From contig JAMCVZ010000039.1 in NCBI GenBank assembly GCA_023476565.1, positions 1 to 38,921 of the forward strand: a DNA stretch of 38,921 nt, given 5' to 3'. This stretch comes from Nitrospirota bacterium. GTDB taxonomy: Bacteria; Nitrospirota; Thermodesulfovibrionia; Thermodesulfovibrionales; Dissulfurispiraceae. The translations under genes were made by a program, and so were the position numbers. This document shows, in pieces, positions 27,062 through 34,363 of the stretch. The notes beneath the pieces are model-generated. The model was not told the origin of the DNA. It searched no databases and worked only from the letters and a program-made list of their open reading frames with translations. The number at the start of each line of letters is the position of its first letter. Position 1 is the stretch's first letter.

Positions 27062-28587
27062 GAAAAAAGCAGTTCTTTTTACTTATAGCCGCAGTATTTT
27101 TACTTATCGTAGGATGCGCGCCGGCTATAAAGCCCAATGACCAGGCAGATACACAAAAGCAGATTATAGAGGAACAGGAAAAACTTGCCGCAGAGCCATC
27201 AATAGAACGTATTCCCGTTCCCTCAAAGGCCTTTACACTTGATGAAACAACGATACCAAAGGAGCTTGACAAACAGATGTCAGTATCGTTTAATCGGGCA
27301 ACTTTGCGTACCATTCTACGCGCTGTTGCTGCCGAGTGGGGCGGCAGTTACATCATTGAAAACGAGGCTCAGGATTCCCGGTCTGGAGGCGAAAAGGAGG
27401 TTATCAAGTACACGGACACTCCTACGGGCGGAGGCGGGCCTTCAGCGCTGTATAAGGAAAGCCTTAAAAGGACGTTAAGCCTCGAATTCAAAGGCTCCTT
27501 GAAAGACCTTATGGAGCTTCTTTCACAACACACCGGCTATTTTTTGAATTACAAGAATAATGCCCTTATCGTCAGTGAAAAGCATACCTTCAGTTTTCAG
27601 GTCCCTTCCTATAAAGACCTTTTGAAAGAGATAAGCGACAACTTATCGAAAATGGGAGCAAGGGAAATCGGATATGATGAGATAACAAGCCGCATCACCT
27701 ACACAACCGATTACCAGGGCCAGCAACGGATAAGGGCGTTCCTCAACGATTTGCGCGGCAATATGTCAATGATTGCGCTGAAAATCGTTATCCTTGATTT
27801 GTCATTTACAGGCAACCAGAATAAAGGCGTTGATTGGACAAAATTTCTTGCGGCATATGGACGCCAGAAAGTCGGTGCTTTTGGCTTAAATGCTTCTTCC
27901 ACTACAGGGACCACCACGACGGTCACGACAACTAGCACCACTACAGGAACATCTTCATCAACGTTCAAAAGCGGCGTTGGTATCGTGGGAAACGCTACCG
28001 GCATAAATCTGTTTCTTGAGAGCAGCCGGTTTTCCATTTCCCAGTTTTTCAGCTTTATTGAGAGCTACGGAAAAGTTGATATAGTTCAAAACATAGGAGT
28101 CGAAACATTAAGCGGCAAGAAGGGGAAAATAAAGTCTCTTACAAAAACGCCCTATATAGACCAAGTAGGGGTTGCAGCACTCAGCACAACAGCGGCCAGC
28201 GCGCAGAACACAGCAACATCAAAATTTGCCGATTCCGGCGTGACAATGGAAATATGGCCCTACTATTCCCGCGAACAGGGAACCGTCACGGTGTCCCTCG
28301 ATGCCGCTGTACTGGGTGTTACCCGGTTTATCAAGCTCGATGCCGGAAACCTTGGAACTTTTTCACAGCCGGAAACAACAGAAAAGAGCGTATCCCTTAC
28401 GCTCAGGTTAGCGCCCTCTCAGACGGCCATTATCGGCGGGCTCTTCTTTGACAAGAAAACTACGAATTCTGTAGGAATGCCGGGTGATACCTATTTAACA
28501 AAGTCTTATGCCGGCACACAGGACAAGGAAGAATTGATACTTATTGTAAAGCCGAAGGTGTATGAGTTTGTACCCTCAGAAATATAA
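27058..28587 (+). CDS. pilN: PilN-type lipoprotein secretin
   Basis: Outer-membrane ring through which the type IV pilus passes. Lipobox LLIVGCAP places the lipidated Cys at about residue 20. N-domains are followed by a Thr/Ser-rich loop near residues 280-303 and the secretin core, ending with SQTAIIGGLFFDKKT ... KEELILIVKPKVYEF, the typical last secretin block. 509 aa, the usual size for PilN of thin pili. ATGA overlap with the preceding gene. Confidence 0.87.
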   Translation: MRKKQFFLLIAAVFLLIVGCAPAIKPNDQADTQKQIIEEQEKLAAEPSIERIPVPSKAFTLDETTIPKELDKQMSVSFNRATLRTILRAVAAEWGGSYIIENEAQDSRSGGEKEVIKYTDTPTGGGGPSALYKESLKRTLSLEFKGSLKDLMELLSQHTGYFLNYKNNALIVSEKHTFSFQVPSYKDLLKEISDNLSKMGAREIGYDEITSRITYTTDYQGQQRIRAFLNDLRGNMSMIALKIVILDLSFTGNQNKGVDWTKFLAAYGRQKVGAFGLNASSTTGTTTTVTTTSTTTGTSSSTFKSGVGIVGNATGINLFLESSRFSISQFFSFIESYGKVDIVQNIGVETLSGKKGKIKSLTKTPYIDQVGVAALSTTAASAQNTATSKFADSGVTMEIWPYYSREQGTVTVSLDAAVLGVTRFIKLDAGNLGTFSQPETTEKSVSLTLRLAPSQTAIIGGLFFDKKTTNSVGMPGDTYLTKSYAGTQDKEELILIVKPKVYEFVPSEI

Positions 28588-28600
28588 GTAAAAAGAGTTT

Positions 28601-29161
28601 ATGGATCTAGGGTATTTTCTTCACTGGAGGGCAAAGAGGCGGGACGATCCTTACTCATGCTCGTTTAAGGGGCTTTGTAAGCCTGCTTTCGACTATTCAT
28701 GTCTCGTTTGTTGTTGCGCGGATTATTTTACAGAGGAAAGGTCTAAGATTCAGGCATACATGACACAGATTGAGAAAGTGCATGCGTTGTCGGATTTGTT
28801 AAAGGGCGCTCTTGAAGGGTTTCCCGAGAAAAAGGGTGAGATTGATTATCACGTTATCGAACAAGCAGCTATGGAAGTCCTGAAGGGCCATGAGCATTCG
28901 GCTACCTGGCAGGCGGAGCCGTGGGAAATCTCTCTATATGGAAATCTTATCTACGGTTTGAATCTAACGTGCCGGCGCGATGCCGAGAAAAAGGATATCT
29001 GTAATTTTGATTTGTTTCTTTTGCCGAGGGGGAAAAATATTGCTTTACCGGACGATTTAGAGGCGGAAGCCGCAGGCCTTTTTTACCAAATGTATATGAA
29101 GGGCTACGCGATTTGTCATTTGGATTGTTATACGGCCCGGGGAATTGCAGACGCAAAGTAA
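28601..29161 (+). CDS. Hypothetical protein with cysteine-rich N-terminus
   Basis: 186 aa, not recognised. The first 50 residues hold six cysteines (CSFKGLC and CLVCCC clusters); the rest is acidic, alpha/beta, without signal peptide or membrane helix. The ATG at 28601 has only a weak purine stretch before it; an in-frame ATG at 28760 (MTQIEKVHALSD) is an alternative that would drop the cysteines. It lies 13 bases after pilN and may be the last gene of that operon. Confidence 0.5.
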   Translation: MDLGYFLHWRAKRRDDPYSCSFKGLCKPAFDYSCLVCCCADYFTEERSKIQAYMTQIEKVHALSDLLKGALEGFPEKKGEIDYHVIEQAAMEVLKGHEHSATWQAEPWEISLYGNLIYGLNLTCRRDAEKKDICNFDLFLLPRGKNIALPDDLEAEAAGLFYQMYMKGYAICHLDCYTARGIADAK

Positions 29162-29685
29162 GCATTTTATAAAAGATGATCAGGGCGTCTCCCTTCCGGG
29201 CCGGGCTACAGGCAAAAGCTCGAACCCTTTAAACTCCCCGGTTTCGACCCTTACGGGCTTGTATCCCATGACGCTTAAAAAGGCCTTCAGGCTGTTTTTT
29301 GGGGCCGAGCCTTGCCTTGTGTGGCACCCTGCCCTTAAAAAGCTTCTTATGCAGACAAAAACTGCAGCCGGGATCTTACAGAACCCCGGGTGCCGGGATA
29401 CCGGGAAAGAAACGGCAAAAAATCCCTGCTCAGGCACCCCTTTCCTACTTCCCCCAGGGGAAAACACGCAAGGGATGTATCCCTTCCGTATCCCCCCTCT
29501 TCAGGATCACCGGCCATACGGCACACTTGCCAAAGCCTTCTTGTGGTGTCTCGCTCTTCAAGAGTCACGCCAGAACCCCTACGGGAACCTGTCATGCCTC
29601 TTGCCGCTCGATCATCTTTCTATATTACGGCCCTCGATACTCTCAGGCCTGGCTTTGTCTACGTGCTTTTTTCATTCCCCTGCCA

Positions 29686-29717
29686 AACCGCCCTTCAGGA
29701 TTTATGAAAGGGCGGTT
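29686..29717. ncRNA. Conserved hairpin, copy 1 (DNA or RNA structure)
   Basis: AACCGCCCTT (29686-29695) pairs with AAGGGCGGTT (29708-29717) around a 12-base loop. In copy 2 (34740-34774) the outer A-T pair of this stem is T-A, a compensatory change that supports selection on structure. Confidence 0.55.
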
Positions 29718-29758
29718 CGCCCGGGGAATTGTAGTTGAGAGGCACTACACAAATAAAA

Positions 29759-29774
29759 AGGCTCTTCAGAGCCT
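29759..29774. repeat. Short hairpin AGGCTC-TTCA-GAGCCT before ssb
   Basis: Perfect six-base arms with a TTCA loop, 28 bases before the ssb ATG. No T tract follows, so it is not a terminator on the plus strand. Confidence 0.5.
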
Positions 29775-29802
29775 CAAAACAAAGCAGTAAAGGAGAAAGA
29801 AA

Positions 29803-30129
29803 ATGGTAAAGGTAGAAGGAAATGTAGGATCAAAGCCGGAGGTTAAACCCATTCCTGGAGGCGTAAAAGTCGCCAATTTCAGCATTGCGCAGAATGAAAC
29901 CAAAAAAGGTAAGAAGTCTACTGAATGGGTAAAGGTTAAGGCTTTCGGTAAGCTGGCCGACCTTGTAGAGGCGCATGTAAACAGCGGGGATTTTATCGGA
30001 GTAAGCGGAACCTTTTCTGTTGAATCATGGGATTCGCCGGAGAAGGGGAGGTAGTTTGCAGCGGTTGTAACTGCCTATTCTGTGGAGTTCTTCGCAGAGA
30101 AGAAGAAAGAGGAAAAGGCTGAGAAGTAA
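29803..30129 (+). pseudogene. ssb: Single-stranded DNA-binding protein (SSB) interrupted by an in-frame TAG
   Basis: SSB proteins coat the incoming strand after transfer. MVKVEGNVGSKPEV ... VKVANFSIAQNE ... TEWVKVKAFGKLADLV ... VNSGDFIGVSGTF is a clear OB-fold SSB. Codon 84 is TAG (30052-30054), yet the same frame continues FAAVVTAYSVEFFAEKKK to TAA at 30127-30129. VTAYSVEFF corresponds to the last OB strand of SSBs, so the frame beyond the stop is still SSB. Either a nonsense mutation (AAG to TAG is one base), a base-calling error, or amber read-through. The 83-aa product would lack the last strand. AAAGGAGAAAGAAA precedes the ATG. Confidence 0.8.
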
Positions 30130-30134
30130 ACAGT

Positions 30135-30171
30135 AAGGGAGAGGCTTCTGCAAAGGAGCTTCTTCCTTTTT
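30135..30171 (+). terminator. Rho-independent terminator after ssb
   Basis: AAGGGAGAGGC (30135-30145) pairs with GCTTCTTCCTT (30158-30168) over 11 positions including two G-T pairs, followed by a T run. Located six bases after the read-through stop of ssb, supporting the longer ssb frame as the original gene end. Confidence 0.6.
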
Positions 30172-30188
30172 AAGATAAAGGAGACCCC

Positions 30189-30380
30189 GTGAAACACAAA
30201 AAGAAAAGCAGCGCAGCAGCAGATTCCAAAGCAGTTAAAGGCTTAAAAACAAAGCTTCGCGGCATGTATGAAACAATGAGCATTATCCGGTATCTGTGCA
30301 GTGAAGCCAGTTTACCCGATGATCGGAAGATAGCTCTAATTCAAGAACTCGTAAAAGATACTACAAAGGAGGCATTCTAA
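30189..30380 (+). CDS. Small hypothetical protein
   Basis: 63 aa from GTG, preceded by AAAGGAGACCCC. Lys-rich N-terminus, then helical. Its end (DDRKIALIQELVKDTT) resembles part of the protein at 30713 (LERRRAIIEELQQDFG), so the two may be distant paralogues. Function unknown. Confidence 0.5.
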   Translation: MKHKKKSSAAADSKAVKGLKTKLRGMYETMSIIRYLCSEASLPDDRKIALIQELVKDTTKEAF

Positions 30381-30381
30381 A

Positions 30382-30720
30382 ATGAAAATAGACCTCAGGC
30401 CCGAATGGAAAGAAAATGAAGGTGCAAACGCATTAGAAAGCCTTGTACGGGCATGTTTCAGACACCAAGGCGGTAGCACCATGCCTTTAATCGATTTTCT
30501 CTGTGGCCTCTGGAACGGATACGACTACCGGCCAGATATGCAGCTCTTATGTGGACGCATAGAAACCGAACACTTTAGACAAGTCATAGAAGTTATGTTA
30601 CTTATAAGGACTGCACAGAAAGAGGCGCACGAATTTTTTATAGACGGCGGGAGAGTATTTGAAGCACTATCGGGATATGCTCGGCGTTATGGGCCTGTAG
30701 AGGAGGTTAAAAATGGGTAA
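30382..30720 (+). CDS. Hypothetical protein, possibly DUF7673-like
   Basis: 112 aa, starting right after the previous stop. ALESLVRACFRHQGGSTMPL, IDFLCGLWNGYDYRPDM and a later EAHEF motif recall DUF7673 proteins found in mobile elements of proteobacteria, but this is from memory of the pattern only. No function is known. Stop overlaps the next ATG. Confidence 0.5.
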   Translation: MKIDLRPEWKENEGANALESLVRACFRHQGGSTMPLIDFLCGLWNGYDYRPDMQLLCGRIETEHFRQVIEVMLLIRTAQKEAHEFFIDGGRVFEALSGYARRYGPVEEVKNG

Positions 30721-30940
30721 AGACGCGCAAGGCTATGAAAACGGCATGTATAAGAATATCCCCGGCCTCGGGTTTACAGCGCCCCTGATTGAGCGCGCGG
30801 AGCTGCTGCGGGCCGTGTCGAAAAGTCTTATACGAAAGACGATTCCCTTAGAGAGACGCCGGGCAATCATCGAGGAGTTGCAGCAAGATTTCGGCATACA
30901 GCTCTCAGAGCGCGGATTAGAGCATTTCTTAGGGGAATAA
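30713..30940 (+). CDS. Small hypothetical protein
   Basis: 75 aa overlapping the preceding gene by eight bases. Predicted helical (RAELLRAVSKSLIRKTI, RRRAIIEELQQDFG). No motif of known function. Confidence 0.45.
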   Translation: MGKDAQGYENGMYKNIPGLGFTAPLIERAELLRAVSKSLIRKTIPLERRRAIIEELQQDFGIQLSERGLEHFLGE

Positions 30941-30980
30941 CTCGGAATATACTCGATGCTGTAGATAAGGAGAGTGAAAT

Positions 30981-31277
30981 ATGAATATAAGAGAGATTAC
31001 ACGAAAGCATTATTTGAAAGCGGCGGAAAACCTGAGAGAGATTTTACACAGCGACCGCAAGCATGGCGTTGCTTTGGAGCCTACGCATGATAATAAAGTA
31101 GATTTATTTATGCAAGCAATGGACAGAAGCGCAAGGATGTGCGCTAGAGAACTTTTCTCGAAACAAACGATGTCCGCTATTGACTATGCTTGTGCATATC
31201 GAGTTCTTGAGAACTGGTTTGCCCGAGAAATTGAAATGAATCAGCTATATCAAAAGAGGAAAGGTGCAAAAAAATGA
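30981..31277 (+). CDS. Small hypothetical helical protein
   Basis: 98 aa with AAGGAGAG before ATG. Charged, all-helical, no membrane segment. Its TGA overlaps the recombinase ATG (ATGA), so they are co-translated; it may assist the recombinase. Confidence 0.5.
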   Translation: MNIREITRKHYLKAAENLREILHSDRKHGVALEPTHDNKVDLFMQAMDRSARMCARELFSKQTMSAIDYACAYRVLENWFAREIEMNQLYQKRKGAKK

Positions 31278-32002
31278 ATGCCGCGATATACGCAAGAGTT
31301 AGTACTACCGATAAGGGCCAGGACCCGGAAATGCAGCTCCGGGATCTCCTGGCCTTCGCCCAGGCCCGAGACTGGACGATCAGCGGGGAGTACGTGGACC
31401 ACATGACCGGTAGTAAGGCCGATCGGCCAGCATTCAAAGAGCTGGTAAAGGCGAGTAGAGAGCGCCGGCACGATATTGTGCTTGTATGGAAACTGGACCG
31501 TTTCAGCCGTTCCCTTCGGGACCTCTTAAATACTCTCCAGGAGCTCCAGGAACTCGATATCGCCTTTGTATCGCTGAAAGATAATCTGGACCTTACCACC
31601 AGCGCCGGAAGGCTTATGACGCACATTATAGGAGCTTTCGCAGAGTTCGAGCGTGATATTATACGAGAGCGGGTGAAGGCCGGACTGGTAAACGCCAAGG
31701 CGAAGGGTAAGAAGTTAGGCAGAAGGGGACTCGCACCGATCGAGATAAAGCGTGCGATCGACGCATACGAGCAGGATTCTAAGAAATCAGTGCGTAAGGT
31801 TGCAAAGGCTGCGAGGATATCGCCGGCGAGTGCCGGCAGGATCCTGAAGGACTACAAGGCCGGGCTCCTGGACCGGGACGGGCACAAATATGAAAAGCCG
31901 CTTTTTAGCGTCTCAAAAACCCCTTTGAAAAGCAAAAAGGCAACCCCAGTAAAATCGGGGCTTCGGAATCTTAAAAAAAGCCGTTCAAAAAAGAAATGTT
32001 AA
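31274..32002 (+). CDS. Serine recombinase (resolvase/invertase family)
   Basis: Small serine recombinase of the resolvase type. IYARVST gives catalytic Ser10 and Arg8; DIVLVWKLDRFSRSLRDLL and GRLMTHIIGAFAEFERDIIRERVKAGL are the other family blocks; a helix-turn-helix follows (KKSVRKVAKAARISPASAGRILKDY). The last 40 residues are Lys-rich. Length 242 aa. Likely roles are multimer resolution of the excised circle or inversion. No paired res sites were found by eye. Confidence 0.9.
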   Translation: MNAAIYARVSTTDKGQDPEMQLRDLLAFAQARDWTISGEYVDHMTGSKADRPAFKELVKASRERRHDIVLVWKLDRFSRSLRDLLNTLQELQELDIAFVSLKDNLDLTTSAGRLMTHIIGAFAEFERDIIRERVKAGLVNAKAKGKKLGRRGLAPIEIKRAIDAYEQDSKKSVRKVAKAARISPASAGRILKDYKAGLLDRDGHKYEKPLFSVSKTPLKSKKATPVKSGLRNLKKSRSKKKC

Positions 32003-32019
32003 AGAGACAAGGAGGATAT

Positions 32020-32220
32020 ATGCCGAAAGCAAAGCGTAAATGTAGGGTATGCGGTTGCACGGATGATGATTGCAGTCAATGCATCGAGAAAACAGGCAAG
32101 CCGTGCTTTTGGGTCGAGTTGGACCTTTGTAGCGCATGTGTTGATATAAAGAAGCCTTTTCCTAAGCATTGGAAACCCGAAAAGAAAAAAATAAATAAGA
32201 GAAGGAAGGTGGTTCAATGA
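32020..32220 (+). CDS. Small zinc-binding protein (CxxCGC ... CSAC)
   Basis: 66 aa from the ATG at 32020, with AAGGAGG before it. CRVCGCTDDDCSQC and FWVELDLCSAC form a cysteine-rich zinc module also seen in phage and mobile-element proteins. Lys-rich tail. Function unknown, probably nucleic-acid related. Confidence 0.6.
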   Translation: MPKAKRKCRVCGCTDDDCSQCIEKTGKPCFWVELDLCSACVDIKKPFPKHWKPEKKKINKRRKVVQ

Positions 32221-32423
32221 AGGTAAGAATTGTTTTTACAGAGAAGGGGCCTGCTACTCAGTTTCTGAATGATATCGATATGGTTATTTTTCAAGCGGGA
32301 GTTACGGATGTTTACATAGAGGACGTGTCGCTTGAATTAACGGACATTATAATTGAGGGACAGAAATACAAGTCTGTAGATATAGCGTCCAGGGAGCTGA
32401 AGGCTTGGCCGCGGTCTCGATAG
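32217..32423 (+). CDS. Small hypothetical protein ending inside repeat array B
   Basis: 68 aa overlapping the previous stop (ATGA). The last 16 or so codons and the stop TAG derive from repeat-array DNA: the stop is the TAG of a GATAGATGTAGC motif. The gene was probably longer or had another end before the array arrived. Function unknown. Confidence 0.45.
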   Translation: MKVRIVFTEKGPATQFLNDIDMVIFQAGVTDVYIEDVSLELTDIIIEGQKYKSVDIASRELKAWPRSR

Positions 32424-32474
32424 ATGTAGCATTCCCGGGGTCGCTGCAGAGGCCTCCGGAACGATAGATTTATC
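32375..32474. repeat. Array B: three GATAGATNTATC-like motifs at 44-bp spacing
   Basis: Motifs at about 32375 (degenerate, GTAGATATAGC at 32376-32386), 32419 (GATAGATGTAGC) and 32463 (GATAGATTTATC), at 44-bp steps. The second 32-bp segment is the same as in array D at all but one base. The last motif is followed at +23 by TGTTA and at +26 by TATAAG, a promoter-like layout repeated at 32902. Confidence 0.8.
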
Positions 32475-32488
32475 TTCAGCAAAAATGT

Positions 32489-32494
32489 TATAAG
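32489..32494 (+). promoter_or_regulatory. Putative -10 box behind the last array B motif
   Basis: TATAAG lies 26 bases after the start of motif 32463-32474. The motif itself would cover the -35 region (TAGATT, 18-base spacer). Confidence 0.4.
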
Positions 32495-32527
32495 ATGAGT
32501 AATTAAGCCAGAGGAGGAGGAATTTAA

Positions 32528-32735
32528 ATGAGCAAAGCTACAAGTAGATCAAATGGGACGAGAGCTATACGATGATGGAGCGGAAGCAAAGCGCATTCTT
32601 GCAGCTGGCCGGGCTATTTACATCTCCGACGACGCATTTCCCGGCCAGGTAATTAAGAAATACCCGGACGGGCGGCGGGAGATCGTAAGGCTTGACGAGA
32701 ACGGAAACGATATTGTTATAAGAAAGCTCAGCTAA
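32528..32735 (+). pseudogene. Antitoxin-like small protein preceding a zeta toxin remnant
   Basis: The frame with the strong AGGAGGAGG site starts at ATG 32528 but ends after 15 codons; the conserved-looking protein is in another frame from ATG 32553 (60 aa: MGRELYDDGAEAKRI ... FPGQVIKKYPDGRREIVRL). A frameshift near 32550 may separate the two parts. The C-terminal PGQVIKKYPDGRRE pattern is that of small proteins encoded just before zeta-type toxins. Confidence 0.45.
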
Positions 32736-32866
32736 TGGACCAGCCTCAATTATGGGTAATTGCTGGGCCAAACGGTGCCGGTAAAAGCACACTTGTCCAG
32801 AGGAAGGGACTGAGTGAGCGGATAATGCCCGGAATTGCAAAGAAAGCTTTCACGCGGGCTTGGTAG
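32735..32866 (+). pseudogene. Zeta-toxin-like kinase, truncated after the P-loop
   Basis: The ATG overlaps the preceding stop. The 43-aa frame begins MDQPQLWVIAGPNGAGKST, the unmistakable start of a zeta/PezT-type P-loop kinase, then diverges after ERIMP and stops, where the family runs to about 200 aa. The remainder is deleted, so the product should be inactive. Confidence 0.75.
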
Positions 32867-32901
32867 ATAAGGGTCTTTCCTCAGCAACTTCCTTCAGGAA
32901 T

Positions 32902-32933
32902 GATAGATGTATCTACAGTGAAAATGTTATAAT
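32902..32933 (+). promoter_or_regulatory. Single GATAGATGTATC motif with promoter before vbhA-fic
   Basis: Motif 32902-32913 is followed by TGTTA at +23 and TATAAT (32928-32933) at +26. This is the same geometry as in array B. The motif overlaps the expected -35 position, so a bound protein would control the toxin-antitoxin operon. Confidence 0.55.
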
Positions 32934-32959
32934 ATAGTCAACCGAAAGGAGATTAACAA

Positions 32960-33190
32960 ATGAGCACCGCAAGAGCTTTGAAGCCTACAGAAACCGTAAA
33001 AAGAGATATGCGTGAGGCAGTAAGGCAGTCAATAGCAACGATGCGTCTTGAGGGCTTCGTATTCACTCCTGAAGAGCTTGAAGAGTCCGAGTTGATTGCG
33101 AGTGGAGAGCTGACCACAGAAGAAGCGCGTAATCGAAGGCTCCGGCAGCTTGAACAGCTAAGGAAAGAGCGCCCGGAGCTTTTCGTATAG
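32960..33190 (+). CDS. vbhA: VbhA-like antitoxin of a Fic toxin
   Basis: Small protein that blocks the ATP site of its Fic partner. SIATMRLEGF contains the inhibitory (S/T)xxxE(G/N) motif with Thr27, Glu31 and Gly32. Length 76 aa and position directly before fic are as in class I Fic modules (VbhA/VbhT). AAAGGAGATTAACAA precedes the ATG. Confidence 0.88.
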   Translation: MSTARALKPTETVKRDMREAVRQSIATMRLEGFVFTPEELEESELIASGELTTEEARNRRLRQLEQLRKERPELFV

Positions 33191-33199
33191 GCAGGGCTC

Positions 33200-34159
33200 T
33201 TGGGCGCTGATCCTTACGTCTATCCAGGTACTGACGTTCTAAAAAACAAGCTCGGCATTCAAGACAAAAAGCTGCTTGAGGCAAACGAGCGTTATTTTAC
33301 CCACTACCGAAGTATAGAAATAAACGACAATCCCATCAAAGGCAAATTCGACTTCAACCACCTTAAAGAGATACACCGTCATATCTTCCAGGACATTTAC
33401 GAATGGGCCGGAAAGTCCCGTACGGTCGATATTGCGAAGTCGCATACCTTTTGCCTGTCAAAGTATATTGACGTTAATGCAGAAAAGATATTTTCGGGTT
33501 TAAAAAAAGATAATTACTTGCGCGGACTTGAGGCCGAGGCTTTTGCGGAAAAGGCCGGTTATTATCTCGGGGAAATAAATGCCCTTCACCCTTTCCGTGA
33601 GGGGAACGGACGTGCACAGCGCGCATTTATGTGTGCGCTTGCCCGTAAGGCGGGCTATAAACTTGACTGGGAAAGGGTTACTCCAGAGAAGATGATAGAT
33701 GCGTCCGTCAAGAGCTTTGGAGCTGATTACGACGAGATGAAAAAAGTTATCCTTTCCGTGATGGCACCTTTAAGTGCTCCTGAGAAACGAATAACTGTTC
33801 AACTGGAGATCAACCGCATAGAGGCAATTCATAATGTCGGGAAGAGGCCCCCTTTTCTACCAGGCCACATTAAAGACCCCGACCCGGTGCGCGAGTATAG
33901 GAATCAGGCAAAAGAGATTCTAAAAAATAGCCGGGACTGGCCCGGACCGGATGCAGACATAGAAATAACGAAGAAAATGATTTTGCAAGGATACAGCAAA
34001 GAAAGAATCTCAAGAGCTCTTAAGGCTGCAAGCCCCGAGCTTTCGGGAAAAGCCTCCAACCTGGACGCTCAATACATAGGAAAAACCTTAGAGAAGGCGC
34101 TACAGGCCCCTGAACTCCAAAAGACGCTCCGCTCTTTTAATCGCGGCCTGTCTCGTTGA
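33200..34159 (+). CDS. fic: Fic-domain AMP-transferase toxin (VbhT-like)
   Basis: Fic enzymes transfer AMP from ATP onto target proteins; VbhT-type toxins modify gyrase and topoisomerase IV. IHRHIFQDIYEWAGKSRTV is the N-terminal Fic block; LHPFREGNGRAQR is the active site with catalytic His130. The TTG start lies nine bases after the antitoxin stop. Residues after about 190 form a helical C-terminus of about 130 residues; I see no clear BID secretion domain, but cannot exclude a diverged one. 319 aa, apparently intact. Confidence 0.9.
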   Translation: MGADPYVYPGTDVLKNKLGIQDKKLLEANERYFTHYRSIEINDNPIKGKFDFNHLKEIHRHIFQDIYEWAGKSRTVDIAKSHTFCLSKYIDVNAEKIFSGLKKDNYLRGLEAEAFAEKAGYYLGEINALHPFREGNGRAQRAFMCALARKAGYKLDWERVTPEKMIDASVKSFGADYDEMKKVILSVMAPLSAPEKRITVQLEINRIEAIHNVGKRPPFLPGHIKDPDPVREYRNQAKEILKNSRDWPGPDADIEITKKMILQGYSKERISRALKAASPELSGKASNLDAQYIGKTLEKALQAPELQKTLRSFNRGLSR

Positions 34160-34165
34160 GCCTTC

Positions 34166-34363
34166 GATAAATACATCTTTTCGGTCCGGGCGATCCTTCC
34201 CGCATCTGGACCGGAGAATGATAGATTTATCCCGACCGGTGTCGGCGCCGGCAGCTCCTTTGTGATAGATGTATCGCGGTCCACGCCGATCTCCGGAGCA
34301 TCGAGGTGATAAATATAGCGCCCAGGGAACTGAGGAGCTGATCAGATCCTCGATAGATGTATC
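34166..34363. repeat. Array C: five GATAGATNTATC-like motifs, four at 44-bp spacing
   Basis: Motifs at 34166 (GATAAATACATC), 34220 (GATAGATTTATC), 34264 (GATAGATGTATC), 34308 (GATAAATATAGC) and 34352 (GATAGATGTATC). The first step is 54 bp, the rest 44. The 32-bp segments resemble, in the same order, those of array A (first, second and last), so the arrays share one ancestor; array A has one extra unit. Confidence 0.83.

Larger units (their letters stand above)
29162..29802. other. 640-bp leader-like non-coding region with hairpins, copy 1
   Basis: Open frames here are Pro/Arg-rich and lack family resemblance. About 200 bases (roughly 29545-29740) resemble 34600-34800: both contain GTGTCTCGCTC, CCCCTACGGG, CTTGCCGCTCGATC and a strong hairpin followed by CGCCCGG and AATTG. 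Each copy lies just upstream of a small gene with a good ribosome site. Best read as a structured leader, single-strand initiation site or promoter region before ssb. Confidence 0.5.

Noticed and set aside
29145-29790. Long open frames in the region before ssb
   Set aside because: Pro/Arg-rich composition and no conservation of reading frame with the related segment at 34600-34800; the shared part is a hairpin.
30052-30054. Pyrrolysine at the ssb amber codon
   Set aside because: No Pyl genes or PYLIS-like evidence in the window and no reason for pyrrolysine in SSB; a nonsense mutation or read error is simpler.
33690-33705. GATAGATG match inside fic
   Set aside because: Matches only part of the motif (GATAGATGCGTC), lies in a coding region and has no partner at 44 bp.
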